Below are positions 23,871 through 35,907 of a stretch of 64,000 bases of DNA, in pieces. The notes below the pieces were generated by a model. The model was not told the DNA's origin and made no database searches. It saw only the letters and a program-made list of their open reading frames with translations. Each line of letters starts with the position of its first letter. Position 1 is the stretch's first letter. Origin of the DNA: Planococcus citri (taxonomy: Eukaryota; Arthropoda; Insecta; Hemiptera; Pseudococcidae). The stretch spans positions 22,506,001 through 22,570,000 of the forward strand of contig NC_088679.1 in NCBI RefSeq assembly GCF_950023065.1, written 5' to 3'. The position numbers and the translations under genes are program-made.

Positions 23871-24491
23871 ATAATGCTAATTCTGTTATAACGCTGAATA
23901 CTTCTGATCCTTACACAACCACATTCAAACCAATGTAAACTTGATTGCAATATAATCCTCATGAGGGATTATAAATCACGTTTTAAAGCTCTAAAATTCA
24001 GGAAAAATCACATTTTTTAATGCTTTTGATAATGAAAAAACAATTTTTTGCAACAAAAAAGCTTACTTTCATGTGAAAAATTCTCTCTTTCTGAAAATTT
24101 TTGTCACAACAACAGTTTTTTTTTGCAATTTTGATTTTAAAAAAAGTAAAAAAAAAAACTTTTATGGAAAAATTTTGACAAAAAATCTGTTTTCTATCTT
24201 TCAACAGTTTCAGTTCATACAAACAAGTAAAATTATTTTCAATTTTGGCCAAAAAAGTAAGATTTTTTGATAACCTCATCAATCATTATAAGAAACTTGG
24301 TTACAAGTCTTACAAAATAGGCCGGTAGGTAAGTATATCTAAAGTTTTTACAAAAATTAATCTTAAGAAGAAAAGCAACTGATTACTTTTTGGAAAATTT
24401 GGAACAAAAAAGCAAGGCTTTCTGAAAATGTTGACCACAGAAGACTGTGTTTTGTAAAATTTACATAATATTTATATTATTGTGGCATAGT
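23871..24491. other. AT-rich noncoding stretch
   Basis: Poly-A and poly-T rich. The overlapping frames on both strands (about 24,000-24,280) are shadows of low-complexity A and T tracts. TTATAATGCTAATTCTG and TTATAACGCTG near 23,870-23,905 resemble pogo-type subterminal words but are too short to call. Confidence 0.4.
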
Positions 24492-24493
24492 TA

Positions 24494-25099
24494 AGGTGCA
24501 CCGGGGCAAGTCAGAATGATTTTTCGCAATTTCAACTTTGACCAGCTGTTACTCCCCTTCTAATGAACCAATATGGATCAAATTTATTATGTAGGTTCCC
24601 ATAAGGGTTCTTAACCTATGGTAAAAATTTGAGCGCGATTGACACAGTAGCTTTCGCTCAGTGGAATAAAATATAAACTGTCCTGACTTACCCCAATTGG
24701 GGGAAGTCAGAACAGGCTAAACTTTGCAGAGGCGTAGATCACAAACGAAGCGTCCTAGAAAAATTGCAGAAGAACAAAATTGTAGAGAATTTAATTCTCT
24801 TTGAGATCACTCTCATCAGATTTTCACTAGGACGCACGGTTCGTCCGCTATATGCAAAAAACTAAGAAACAGAAAGTCTGTATTTTAGACCAAATTCAAA
24901 ATAAGTTCAAAACAACAACAAAATACAATTGAACCAAAGACATCTAAAATGAAACTGAATCGCGAAAATTTTTATGCCGTGATGAAGTAGGGGTAGTACC
25001 CTCAAGTCACCTTTAGTGGCACTTCGCCAGATATAAACCTCTAGGCGCTAGAGCAAGTTTTCTAACTTACCCCGAATTCCAACTTCCCCCGGTGCACCT
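24494..25099. mobile_element. 606-bp TIR element, TA-flanked
   Basis: The termini are AGGTGCACCGGGGCAAGTCA and the complement of CTTCCCCCGGTGCACCT. TA lies at 24,492-24,493 and 25,100-25,101. The interior contains an imperfect inverted copy of the tip, with CTGACTTACCCCAATTGGGG and GAAGTCAGAACAGG near 24,690-24,715. It has no coding frame. A distantly similar GAAACCGGGTCAAGTGGGAT lies at 52,935-52,954. TA insertion suggests the Tc1/mariner superfamily. Confidence 0.85.
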
Positions 25100-25106
25100 T
25101 ACCTCA

Positions 25107-26652
25107 ACCGTACAACAATGACCATGCTAATTTCAATGTGAATGTCGACCCATCCACATCTGTCACTTTTGGATGCCCCATGTCGATGTGAATTTTGACC
25201 CTGTGTTGAGCTAATTGTTGATGTAATTGTCGACTGATGTTCATCTGCATTCGTGTCGACAATTGGCTCAACACAGGGTCGAAATTCACATCGACATGGG
25301 GCATCCAAAAGTGACGGATGTGGATGGATCGACATTTACATCTAAATTTATGTCGACCTCCTGCTTCGTAACATTATAAAATTTGAGTTTAAAAATTGAA
25401 AATTTTTTTCCAAAAATTATTTCCTCTGATGTGGCTATTGCTCGTGCTGAAAACAGCATCGACGCAAAGTCCACTTCTGAAGAAGTACACAATCAAATAG
25501 TTGAATAGAAATTCCTTATATCAAAGATGGTGCAATACTTTATCTAAGAGTACTAAACTAATCCATTTTTCATGTCGACATGTCGATGTTAATGTTGATG
25601 TGAAATTCTACATCAACAAATACATCCACAATATCAACATCATATCATCTACAACTCGAAACTGTGGAAAATGAATATTTTCATCAATGCCCTAAATTTC
25701 GAGCATCAAATTTTACATCTACATGTCGATCTGGCATGTCGAGGTATCAGAAATAATGAGAAAATTTCGAAACTTTTCATTTACCTGGCTTTTGTACGGA
25801 CAGAAGATTCCCACTAAATAATTACCCATGTAACGAAGTGTAGACGTCTACAAACCATCTACACTACCATCTACACAATTTTTTTGCTAAAATTGCAATG
25901 TTAGCGAAAAAATTGTGATTCTTTTGGTATATTCTCAGGCTAATAAATCCCCTCCATTAAAAATTTTCAAAATTTTCTCTTTTTTTTGGTAAACATCGAC
26001 ATGTTACATCCGCAGGTCGATGTAAATGTCGATGCTCTACAAATCAATCCACAAAACATCGACTACTTTTTGAAAAAAAAATTCCAGAATTAAATGAGTG
26101 AAAAATGACGATGATATGTGGATGTATTTGTTGATGTTGAATTTCACATCGACACCAACATCGACATACCGTCGACATGAAAACGTATTAGTTTAGTACT
26201 CTTAGATAAAGTGTCGCGCTGTGTCTATATAAGGGCAATTTATTTGTCTTGTAATTTGTACAGATCTTCTGTCTGTACCTCGCGGAGGTTGGCCTCTGTG
26301 TGAATGCTTCTCTCCGCAGGAGCAGTGGCCAACTTCCAGAAAATAATTTTTGGGAAAAATTTTCAATTTTGAAACTATAATTTTATATTATTACATTGCA
26401 AAAGGGCGTGCCAATGTCGATCCATTGTAGATGTTTTGTAGATGATCCACAAAATGATCTACAAGTACATCTACAAAACATCTACAATTACATCTACACT
26501 GAAGCATCTAATTGTGACGGATTTCGATGTGTCTACATTTACATCGAAATCCGCATCGTCGTCATTACACGGGTAATTGATCACTTTTGCATCATTATGT
26601 TGGAAAAAAATGTAGTCGATGTAAATGTTGATGTCGACAATTGTTGTGCGGG
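25107..26652 (+). mobile_element. Family A inverted-repeat element, copy 3 (with insertion)
   Basis: The left end is CCGTACAACAATGACCATGC and the right-end complement is CCCGCACAACAATTGTCGAC, as in copy 2. The hairpin at about 25,135-25,345 has well preserved arms (GGATGCCCCATGTCGATGTG and its complement). It begins six bases after the TA of the 606-bp element. Its right portion is split by the element at 25,825-26,573. Without that insertion it is about 795 bp, shorter than copy 2 by internal deletions near 25,695. Confidence 0.85.
25825..26573. mobile_element. 749-bp element nested in family A copy 3
   Basis: The tips are CCCATGTAACGAAGTG and the complement of GTCGTCATTACACGGG. TA is duplicated at 25,823-25,824 and 26,574-26,575. 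Copy 2 has the uninterrupted site (ATAGTTAATTGATCAC), which confirms the insertion. The interior (about 26,100-26,400) is a diverged family A interior in opposite orientation, with TTAGTACTCTTAGATAAAG and GTGGATGTATTTGTTGATG. The inserted element is thus a relative of its host. Tips of both types fit CCCRYRYAAYRA. Confidence 0.8.
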
Positions 26653-26739
26653 CATGAAATCAAAGTATAATTTCAGACTTTTTCATTTCTAACTGGAACA
26701 GTTGTTCAAATTCAAAATAAAGTTCACGTTTCCACTTCT

Positions 26740-26886
26740 TTTATTACGCTCTTTTTGCTTTAAAACGAGAATTTGCAGTATTACGCTCATCAGCATTAAA
26801 ACAAGACTTTTGCTTGTAACACGTTTCGGCTTATAACGCTCTTTTTTTCTGGTCCCTTGAAGAGCGTTATTATGAGCGTTTACTGA
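26740..26886 (-). mobile_element. pogo-like element, one terminus only
   Basis: On the minus strand it begins CAGTAAACGCTCATAATAAC at about 26,886 and continues with CTTCAAGGGACCAG and TTATAAGCCG. Pogo/Tigger termini commonly have a CAGT start, a TTATAACG-type word and a TCAAGGGACC motif (family knowledge recalled). The opposite terminus was not found nearby, so this is a truncated copy. Confidence 0.5.
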
Positions 26887-26999
26887 GCACAACTCCATTT
26901 TATTTTTGTGTGATTGGAGTAGTGAAATGCCCAGCAATTGATGAGAAACCAGTTTTTCCAGACTCTTCTCCTCCTCCAGAAAAATCTTAAAATAGGAAT

Positions 27000-29900
27000 T
27001 TCCTTCCAAAATGTACCTATTCAAGCTTGCCGATAATACATTTTTATTATTACATCATTACTTAAATTGAATGAACTGAATATTATTAGGTACCTACTCA
27101 ATTTTATATTTTCCCCAAAAAATTATATGTACCTAACACTGTTTCAAGGTTTTTCTAGCATTTCTCGTCAACTTACTAATAATAATTTTTTGTATATAAA
27201 AAAAAAAGTTGTTTCAAAACTTCCGTGATTTTGTCGACGTTCTTCGAAAACGTGAACAAAATTTCAAACTTTTACCTTCTCTAAATTAAATATCCCAATA
27301 TACTGAGTAAATTTCCTCGAATATCTTTCAGGCCAACGTTTGGAATTGAATTTTATACAAATTATTGTAAAATACCTCTGTCTTCAAGTTTTCTCAAACT
27401 TTCATTAGGTACATAAAATAATGCATCAAAGTATCTCGTCGTAAACACAGTGGCAGAAAATGACACTCAATAGTTCCTTTACCCACTAATGTTCTACTGA
27501 CCTATTGAGTTCGGAGACACACAAAAACAATAAATATTTAGGGCAAAAGGGGAAAGAAAGTTCTTGGGGATGAAATAATTTCATTAATTCCACACTTCGA
27601 CTCTAAAAAGGGTATTATCTGCATCGTCTTTTTAAATCAATCAAACAGAATCCATTTTCAATTTGATTTTTCCGCAACGTGCAATTCATTCAAGTCGAAC
27701 ACTGATTGTACGAGTAATTTCAAGACAAATCTCACGATTCTTATTCCCAAATTGATTACCAACTGGTACCTACCTATTTATTCGACGAAAAACACGTAGT
27801 TTTCGAGCGCACAGACCCATATCCGCGATAACTAACAAGCAGCCAAGACATTTACGCGACATAAATGCTAAAGAGACGACGATATCGCCATTACCTCTCG
27901 CAGACATCGTCCTTTACTTTGTTACTTATCCGTTTTAATTAGCTCGAAGACGGAAACACGCCTTAAACAGGCGATTTGCTGCATATGCGGTGGAATTTCG
28001 CCTTCGCGACGAGCAAGGAATAATGACGAGCAAGATCGCAAACCTCGCGAGAAACAGCAAAGAGTACGCTGTGGGTGCGGTAATCCGAGCGTGAGTGTTT
28101 TTGGGGCGCCGAATTCGACGTTATTCTCGAGGTTTTTACGACAATTTACCGTAAAAGACGTAAAAAGAAACATATATTACGAGAGAGGGTCGCTTGTTTA
28201 CCCGCAATCGCAAAACTAAACGGAAAACAAAAGTCGCAAATTAAACGCACGAGCAGAAACTACGTATATATTCTGGCGCAGAGCAGCGCAGCAAAAATAG
28301 TACAAAAGAAAAGAAAAAACACTGACGCAAAAGTTTAAAAGGTAAAGCCATATAAATACTTCTGCTCTTCGTCCCGTATGAAGAAAAACGTGTCCAGCAA
28401 TACCGAGTAACATATGGTCTTCGATAGGGGGATATATCAGCTCTTTTTTCGCCGGCAAACTTTTATCCCGATGTTTAATCCCTTCGAAAATCTTCTTTTC
28501 ACCCTTTTTTTTCCTTTTCTCGAGATTCGCCGGTGTCGATTTAGTACAAATTATCCGCCTTCGTTTCGTCTCTTTATACCTACTCGCTGCCTCTCTCTCT
28601 CTCTCTCTATCTATCTTTCTTCGTTCGTAACATTTATCCAGCGTTAAACGATCAGACCGTGTGTGGGGTATAATTTTTTGTGCATCGTTTTAGACGTTTA
28701 TACGTATATCAACGTGTATCCAAAGTACGAAACCGACTCCCAACCATGCCAAGAATCTTCTTGCCCTTGCTTATCGACTTCTCTACATAGCCACAGCCAC
28801 AGTCAGCCGAAAAACGAGTCGAGAAAAAAGTATAGACTAAAATTCCGCTGCCAGTTTTCCACGTCACATCGCGTCGCCTTCGGCCTTCTCTTTCTCATAT
28901 TCTCGATAACGAATTACTTATTACTTTCTAAACAAAAACTTTTTAGGATACAACTTTTTACACACCCGTTTCAACCTCACTTTTGCGCCTTTCATTCGCC
29001 TATACCTCTACCTACCCTTCTCGTATTCTCGGTCTAAAGCTATAGGTAGGTATTTCTTTATATCGGAAAGTGAACTTGGGAATCGTTTGCTATTATTAAT
29101 AATCGCGTGCCAGGTGTTTCTCTTTCGATATATATTATATCATTTAGGTAGGATATTTTTACCAACTTTTTCTCTTTAGGCTTTCAACCAAATAGTAGGT
29201 GCTTTCACTTTTTCTAATTTCCAAGCCACTGTCGTCGTTTAGCTCGTTGTTAGCGTCGTCGTCGTTGTCGTCGACGACCAACTTATTGTTGTTGTTGTTG
29301 ATTTTGTTTTTTCACACTTTCTTTCCATAAGTCTCCCGTACCTTTCTACTTTTCCCCGCATTTTTTTACGATGGAAAAAACTTTTTTTTTATTTAAATGT
29401 GCCAGGGTTAGCTTGAAAATTATGAATATGGTGTTTCGTGCGGTAACTCGCTAGATTTGCTTTTGCTTTCCTTATTATCAAGGGTACTTCGTAGGTACAT
29501 TTATAATAAATGGTAAGGGTTAAGCGTTCGCGCGGCTGTTTTTTTATTTTTACTCTTTTATATCTGCACTTTCGTGCTTATTTTTCTCCGAAATTTTAAT
29601 TAACATTTCGCCTTGACCAGAAAGAAAAGCAGAACTGGGCGGGCTGGGGAGGTTGAAATGAATCGAACGAGCAACGATGAAACATTCTAGAGTAAATTTC
29701 CATGACTGAAGAATTTTCGTTTATGAATAAATAAGCTTATTTATTTACCTGTAGAATATTGCGGAAACTTTTTACAGACACGTAATCCTCTGGATTGTCA
29801 CATTCTCGTTTGCGATGGTGATGTTGTGATGGAGGTTGTTGTTGTTGCTGTTTTCGGTGGTTTTAAAAATCTGTAACAGAACGATGGAAAAATGCGTCGT

Positions 29901-30150
29901 GATTATTTTGTTTTAAAGTTAGGTAAGGTTTGCTGGCAATTAAAATCACTACCTAGCTTTTATTCTGCTGGCAACCAAAAGAATAGTAGGTACATTCAGT
30001 TCTGAAAAAATGTTATTCGTCTTAAAAACTTGTAATTTTTTCCTGTTCTTCGCAATTTGCCAAAAAGCTGTAGGGTATGATTCCAATGTTCACTTTTCTT
30101 TCCATTTTTTGGCTGCTAAATAGAAAAATTTTAACAATTCCAAATTTCAG
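27000..30150. other. Single-copy-looking noncoding block, CpG-richer
   Basis: No relation to the window's repeat families. It holds a (CT)9 tract at 28,590-28,608 and GTC/GTT microsatellite stretches at 29,231-29,302. 27,900-29,000 is the most CpG-rich part. The frames at 27,922-28,173, 28,216-28,458 and 28,663-29,037 have no domains. No paired splice sites were convincing. Confidence 0.4.
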
Positions 30151-30159
30151 CCCTCTCTT

Positions 30160-31860
30160 CTTTATTGACTCTATATTTTGAGCACGCTTGGTTCAGTCGT
30201 CTGTAGGGATTGAGGACAAGATACCTGCATTATATGTACAACGTATCTATTGTTTATGAGTCTCCCATCACAAGGAAGGTATCCCAACATTTTTGAACCG
30301 TACAAAGCCAGATCAAAAGAGCATGCAAAAATTGTGTCAATAATCAAAATTTCAAATAATAAAGTGTATTTTTCGATTCTTGGTGAATTTTTGAAGATCA
30401 AATTTGGGGAAAAATTGAAAAAAAATCAAAATTTCACCAAATTGACCAAAAAATTTAGAAATTTTAAATTTGGGATGTAAGGTACACTTGGGGCTTTTTT
30501 TGTGGAGAGGATGCGGAGGGACGCCACCCCCGGGAAACGTTTGAAAATAACAAATAATTGCCATAAAAACTAAAAAAATTGAAAAATTCAAAAACAAATA
30601 AAAATTTCCAACTTTTTTTTAAAAAATTGAATTTTTTTTTAGGTTAAAGTTATCCAAACACCTACAAAATCTTTCAAGGTTGTAACATTGAAATTTTGAA
30701 TTATGGAACATTATTACTTGAAGAGGAAGAAAAGTGACCAAAATTTTTTTTTCTCAAAACACAGTGGCGCGAAGTAATGAAAATTATGGACTTTCAACTT
30801 CAATTTAGCGTCTCCCGGAGGAAAGACATACAAAAAAAATGGTCTGGGTACACTATTTTAAAACCACCAAATCGATTATAAACGGTTTCAGACCGTTTTG
30901 AGAAATTCTGGAGCCTCTAGCAGATTTTAGAAATTTCAAATTTCCACAAAATGTTACCAAATGAAGTAGAAAAGCCGAAATTTACTTTGCACCTTAATTT
31001 AAAAAATGATGAGTGACTGCATGATGCTTCGAGTAGTATTGAGTTCTATTTCGAAACCATAAGTAAGTATTTTTGTCCAAGAAATTCCATAAATTGAAAA
31101 ATTCAGTTTTTCCCCAATTCTTGATATTCCAAGTTGATTGTAGTTGAACTGGAGTTTCTAAAAAAGTTCCATGATGGCTCTAAAACGATTTGAGACCACC
31201 TCCAGTGCACTCATCGTGTCTAAATTTAAAAGCAAGGCAAATTTTGGTCCTGCAACTTCATTTAGTAAAATTTTATGGAAATATTTTAAAGTTTCAAAAA
31301 TTTTCTGGAGACTCTGGAACTTTGTTTCCAAGCGATTTGGCTGGTCAAAAATAGGGTACCATAATGCTCCGAATGTCAGATTTCAAGTCAATTTGGTAAA
31401 ATTTGGATTTTGTTTTATTCCTGCACAAATTTTATTCTAAGAAATTCACTAAAATTCGAAAAAGGGACCTGGCACCTGAAATTTCGATTGGTGATATATT
31501 TATGCTCATTCAATCTAGCTTTGTCCAATTCAAAAAATTTTCTGCAAGTGGGATACCTTCCTTGTGAGCGAATTTCCTTGTTTTTCGTCAAAAGTAGGTA
31601 CCCGAAACAAATTCACATGCAGAATTTCAGTTTCCAGGATTATTTACAGAAGGCTTCAGTGATGAAAAAAAAATTTAAAACGTCAAAAAAGTGCAAAAAT
31701 TTACTTTTTTGAAGCAGAACAATGGGCGAAGAGGAGTTGAAAAGCCAAAATCTCCCCCCCCCCCCTTCAAAAAAAATAGTCGAGAAATACTTGCACGCGA
31801 TGTCCTGGATTTTTACAAAAATCTGTTAGAGAATATTTTGATTTTTCATAAATTTTACGC
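30160..31860. repeat. Degenerate dispersed repeat block (families F and G)
   Basis: The part at 30,290-30,480 matches 53,430-53,640 in word order, with GAACCGTACAAAGCCAGATC against AAACCATACAAACGTAGATC, then TTTTTGRTTYTTGGTGAATTTT. 30,850-30,970 and 31,170-31,340 repeat a GTTTCAGACCGTTTTGAG, TTCTGGAGCCTCTAGCAG theme. A run of C lies at 31,755-31,765. It is probably a decayed transposon cluster, noncoding. Confidence 0.5.
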
Positions 31861-32329
31861 CATTATTCTGTGATTAAAATGTCTATTTTAGAAAAAATTG
31901 CCCTAGATCTGTCCTTAGCAGATTAAAAATACCTCAATAAACGTATTTTTTGCAACCATTTTAATAAAATTTTCATAATTCATACCGGTTTTTCACTCAT
32001 TTTACTCAACAGATGTTTAAAAAAGTTGAACTAAAAAAGTGAATTAAGACAATTAGATTGAAAACCCCTTTTAAAGTGCAATAATCAGAGTATTACTGAG
32101 CACAAATCCAGTATTATTACCTATCAACTTGTTTTTTGGGGGAGGGGGGGAATGCTCTCATGGTCAAAATTTGCATAAAATTAACGAAAATACAAAAATT
32201 TGCGATCCAGCAATCTCTAAATCGCTTGTGAAGGACTAAAAAGTGGTATTTAATTTCAAAATAAACGAATCACTGAGGTTATAAGAAGATAAAATTGGAG
32301 TTTTTTTTTTTTTTTTTTTTTTAGGAAGG

Positions 32330-32545
32330 AATACTTAGGTAACCAAAGTGCTACAAGGGTGACATTACCTACTCAAAAATAGCTAAAACCTCCCTTTTTT
32401 TTCAACACAAATGACCTTACTTTGAGGACATCTGGCTCAGCCCGATCCTTAGAATTTTTAAGGTGTTCTCAAATTCAAAGTGCACTTCATTATTTTTCAA
32501 CAAATTTCAAACAAGCCCAAGATTCGTATACGTGCTTTAAAATGA
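32330..32545. repeat. Degenerate dispersed repeat (family G), copy 2
   Basis: It shares ACATTACCTACTC, AAATGACCTTACTTTGAGGA and CATCTGGCTCAGC in order with 18,655-18,920. It follows a 20-plus T run at 32,300-32,322. Confidence 0.5.
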
Positions 32546-33425
32546 GGGGGTTCCGGTAATTTTTAATTTTCCTCTATTTACAATTTATTTTTTCAGCTTC
32601 AATTTTTCATTTATTTTTCATTTTTTGATTTTTATTGGGCATTTTTTCCTTTTTATTTATTTTTTCAGCTTCAATTTTTCATTTTAATCCTTAGACTTTT
32701 ATTGAGAATTTTTGGTGGGGAGAAGGGGGAGAGAACTAAGAATACATTGATTTGATATGGGTTAAATTTGAAGGTCCTCCTTTTTGACCAAAAGTATGGA
32801 ACCAAAAATTTTAAAAAGATGAAGCAGTACCATAACGTTTGGTTTCTTCTGTTGCATCTGACTTCCAAAGGAGGCTCCAGCGATGACACAAAACAGAAAC
32901 TGGTTGAAAAAAGGTCATGTAAATTCCCTGTTTTGTATCAGAAAACCTATGGAAAATAATTGAAAAGTTCAGTTTCAAAAATTTTGTTGAAAATTACGCT
33001 GTCTGTAAATGTTTTTGTCATGTTTTGATAACAAAATAATACCTACTTATTACATTTAAATTCAGTTAAATACGTATTTTTGCGAGTATTTTTTGAAGAA
33101 AAAAAAGTATTCCATATTTGGCGACCATCTTTTCAGAGTCCGAAATTCTCATTTTTTACAAAATTTGAAATGGGGGAAAAGTTTTGGGTTTTGAGAACTG
33201 AGCTCTTAGGGGTTAAACTAGAGGGTTTTAGCTATACATAGGTTGTTTGAGATTAACCTAAAGTTAATTTGGAGCTGAGAAATATCAATTTTAAAAAAGA
33301 TGCTATTCCATATTTGGCGTCTCTCCCCTATGATTTTCGAGAACCGAAAATCACCTAAAATTAAAATAGAACATGGCAAATCCGATGGGTTGCAAATTCG
33401 TACCTGTCCCAAAAGTCTCGCTGGT
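32546..33425. other. AT-rich noncoding stretch
   Basis: A short duplication of TTTATTTTTTCAGCTTCAAT (32,586 and 32,656) and repeated TTCCATATTTGGCG words (33,110 and 33,307) are visible. There is nothing coding. Confidence 0.4.
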
Positions 33426-35590
33426 CGCAGATTCGAACGCCCAATTTAGGTGGTATTTTGCAGACGAATATATAGGTCAACAATCAAACATGAATTAATC
33501 TTCTCGAAAAATTCCACGTTGAAGTATAATGACCTAGGTGCAATATTATTGTCGAATTGTGCAGCTTTCATCCCAAGTACGAGTAATAAGCTAGGAACTA
33601 CTACACACAACGGACGAGAAATAGCGAGACAAAATTCCGCTCGGCAAAATTATAGTAGGAAGCGAACAGAAGCAGGCCAGCATAAAAGGTATAAATTTGA
33701 AACACGTCAGTAAATTTAACCTGTTCGGCCGCAATAACGAGTTGTACGTAATTAGCTTAACGATAAAGTTGTAAATTTTCACCCTTCTGACAAGTCAGCG
33801 ACCTGCGCCGCGCCGCAGCCCGCATAAGTTGCAGCGGAAATTTTTCACCGAAAGCTATAATCGCGTTGCGTTGTGTGTGAATAAAGCTTGAAATTAATTA
33901 AAGTTTGAAAATTATACTACAGTACAGCAATAGTATAGGCTAAAGAGAATTGCATCGAATCGTTTCGAGCAAATATTATAGCATGTATATAATAGCAGAT
34001 GGAAGTACGCGAGAGAGAGAGACGACGAGATGTGTTTTGTGTAAAATTTTTCAAATTATCATATTTTCTCCGAACGGCAATGCTGCCGAACAAACGAATA
34101 AAAAGTTCTCATTTTATCTTGACAATTCCGCTCCGGTGAACAATGTGTATTTTTTAATGAAAAAGAAAAGAAGAAAAAGTACAGTGAAAAAGAACGAGAC
34201 ACACTGGGCAAAGGAAAAAGAAAAGCAGAAGTTTTAACTCAAACAACCTCGAATAAATTAAAATTATAACAGATAAAAAATTAGGTAGTTTTTTACGAGA
34301 TTTATTCGTATATAAAATGTTCCGTCTTATATTTAGTTCAGCTTAGCGAAATATTTTCCAGTTCCTTTATTGAAAATTGTTAACGCCTTTTTCTTCCGAA
34401 GTTAATTAAACGAAAGCTCGGTGGTTTTTTTTCGCTTCGGAGAAAAATCACGTAGAAGTTTTTTTTTCTCTCTTTGTCGGTTTGTTTTGTCGGACGAATT
34501 GCGATTTTCTCCCCTCCCTCTCCTCCTTTAAGAGAAACAATCGTACACAACACGAGTGTAAAGACGAGCTTTGGATACTACGTGTATGTATAAGTATAGT
34601 TCGACAAGCAAAATGGAGAATCGAATGTTCTATACAGAATTTTATACAGCGAAATTGACGATAAATGAAATTTTACTTCTTCTTAAGATCACTTCGAGCA
34701 ATTTAAAAGCATTTTTTTATTTCAATCTACGTATAACATTTATATACCATTTTCATTTGTTTGATGCTTTCTCACTTATAAATTTCTTTGCCTTTTTTTC
34801 TCCTTTGTCTGCTTTATAATAAATATTTTTCTGATTTTTTTCTCATTTGTAAATCGACTGTGAAAAAATATTCATCGTGTTTCAAATTAAACGCGAGAAA
34901 TTTATTTTTTCACGCCTAAATGAAAAAATTCCAGTATCGTGGCGCCATCTTCAATCATCTCGGTTAAACTGAATTTAAATCATTTTTTACCAAGAGTGCT
35001 GTACCTGAACCAGTTTTTGAAAGTAAAATTACCCTTATACCTTATACCAAGGCGAACGAAAGGAAAGGCAGAGTAAATATACCACAAGCCTCGGTAGATG
35101 ATAATTTTAACCATTCTATTCGTGTTGAGCGTGCAGTAGTAGTAAAGTCGAAAGGAGAGAAAAAAATGCGTGAAAAGGGTGCGAAACCATAGCACGTTTT
35201 CGAAGCGTGTAGAATGAAAGTAAAATAAATGAGGGAAGCGAAAACGTGGTTAATCACCCTAATTTGTTCGATGAAATGTAAGCAAAACTGAATGAAAAGA
35301 TCATTGGCATTTGCAGTGTTGCCGTTTCGCATCGACGTGTCCTTGAAAAACGAGTTTTGTTCGATGCTGTCGATTGCGTTGGGAAAAAAATTAGGGTAGA
35401 AGAAAAGTGGAATAGTATTTTTAATTTACATTCTTTACGACAATTTTTATTATCCTTTTTTTTTTTTTTTGAAATAAATGACATAAAAACCATATACGTA
35501 GTTTCCATCACGATTGTCGAATCGTTTTCTAGAAACATTCTAAGTACCTATCTGAATTATATCACTATTAATTATTTATTGGATTACAAT
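33426..35590. other. Single-copy-looking noncoding block, CpG-richer
   Basis: It contains CpG-rich spots such as CGACCTGCGCCGCGCCGCAG near 33,800, a GA repeat at 34,010-34,022 and several T runs. No frame has a recognisable domain. It leads into the candidate splice site at 35,617. Confidence 0.4.
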
Positions 35591-35669
35591 GTTTCTTTTT
35601 TTTGTTTTGTTTTCAGGTATGTATGCCCAACGCCGTATAGATACATTACGTAGATGTTCACTTATTAAG
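35590..35669 (+). other. Candidate recursive splice site with 53-nt exon-like segment
   Basis: A T-rich tract (TTTTTTTTGTTTTGTTTTCAG) ends at 35,616 and is directly followed by GTATGT, so a 3' splice site abuts a usable 5' splice site. A second donor, AAG then GTAAGC, lies at 35,670. The intervening 35,617-35,669 is 53 nt and is open in only one frame (phase: two bases, then MYAQRRIDTLRRCSLIK). It could be a skipped RS-exon or a true micro-exon. I do not recognise the peptide. Plus strand, the same as the site at 4,307. Confidence 0.45.
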
Positions 35670-35907
35670 GTAAGCTACTCAATTTATGAAAAATTGATAT
35701 TTTTTTCTAGTAACCAGGCAAACATTTTGGAATGCAGTGATGCTAACTTTTTGACCATTTGGACCAACTTCCAAAAATCGAAAAAAACAGCCAAAACTAA
35801 ATTTTTTTATTTTTTTTTTAAATTTGCAATTATCAAAAATTATACGTACTTCCCAATTTCAGAAACGATATCTTTCGATGTTCTGGCTTGATTAATGCAA
35901 AATACTT

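Noticed and set aside
26222..26338. GC-richer segment inside the nested element, first read as a separate insertion
   Set aside because: Words at both its edges (TATATAAGG...AATT, AGCAGTGGCCA...AAATAATTT) line up with the inverted family A interior, so it is a diverged part of the same element.
33201..33420. Possible tRNA-like or hairpin sequence around GGTCGCAGATTCGAACGC (33,422)
   Set aside because: A B-box-like word alone, with no A box at the right distance and no stems.
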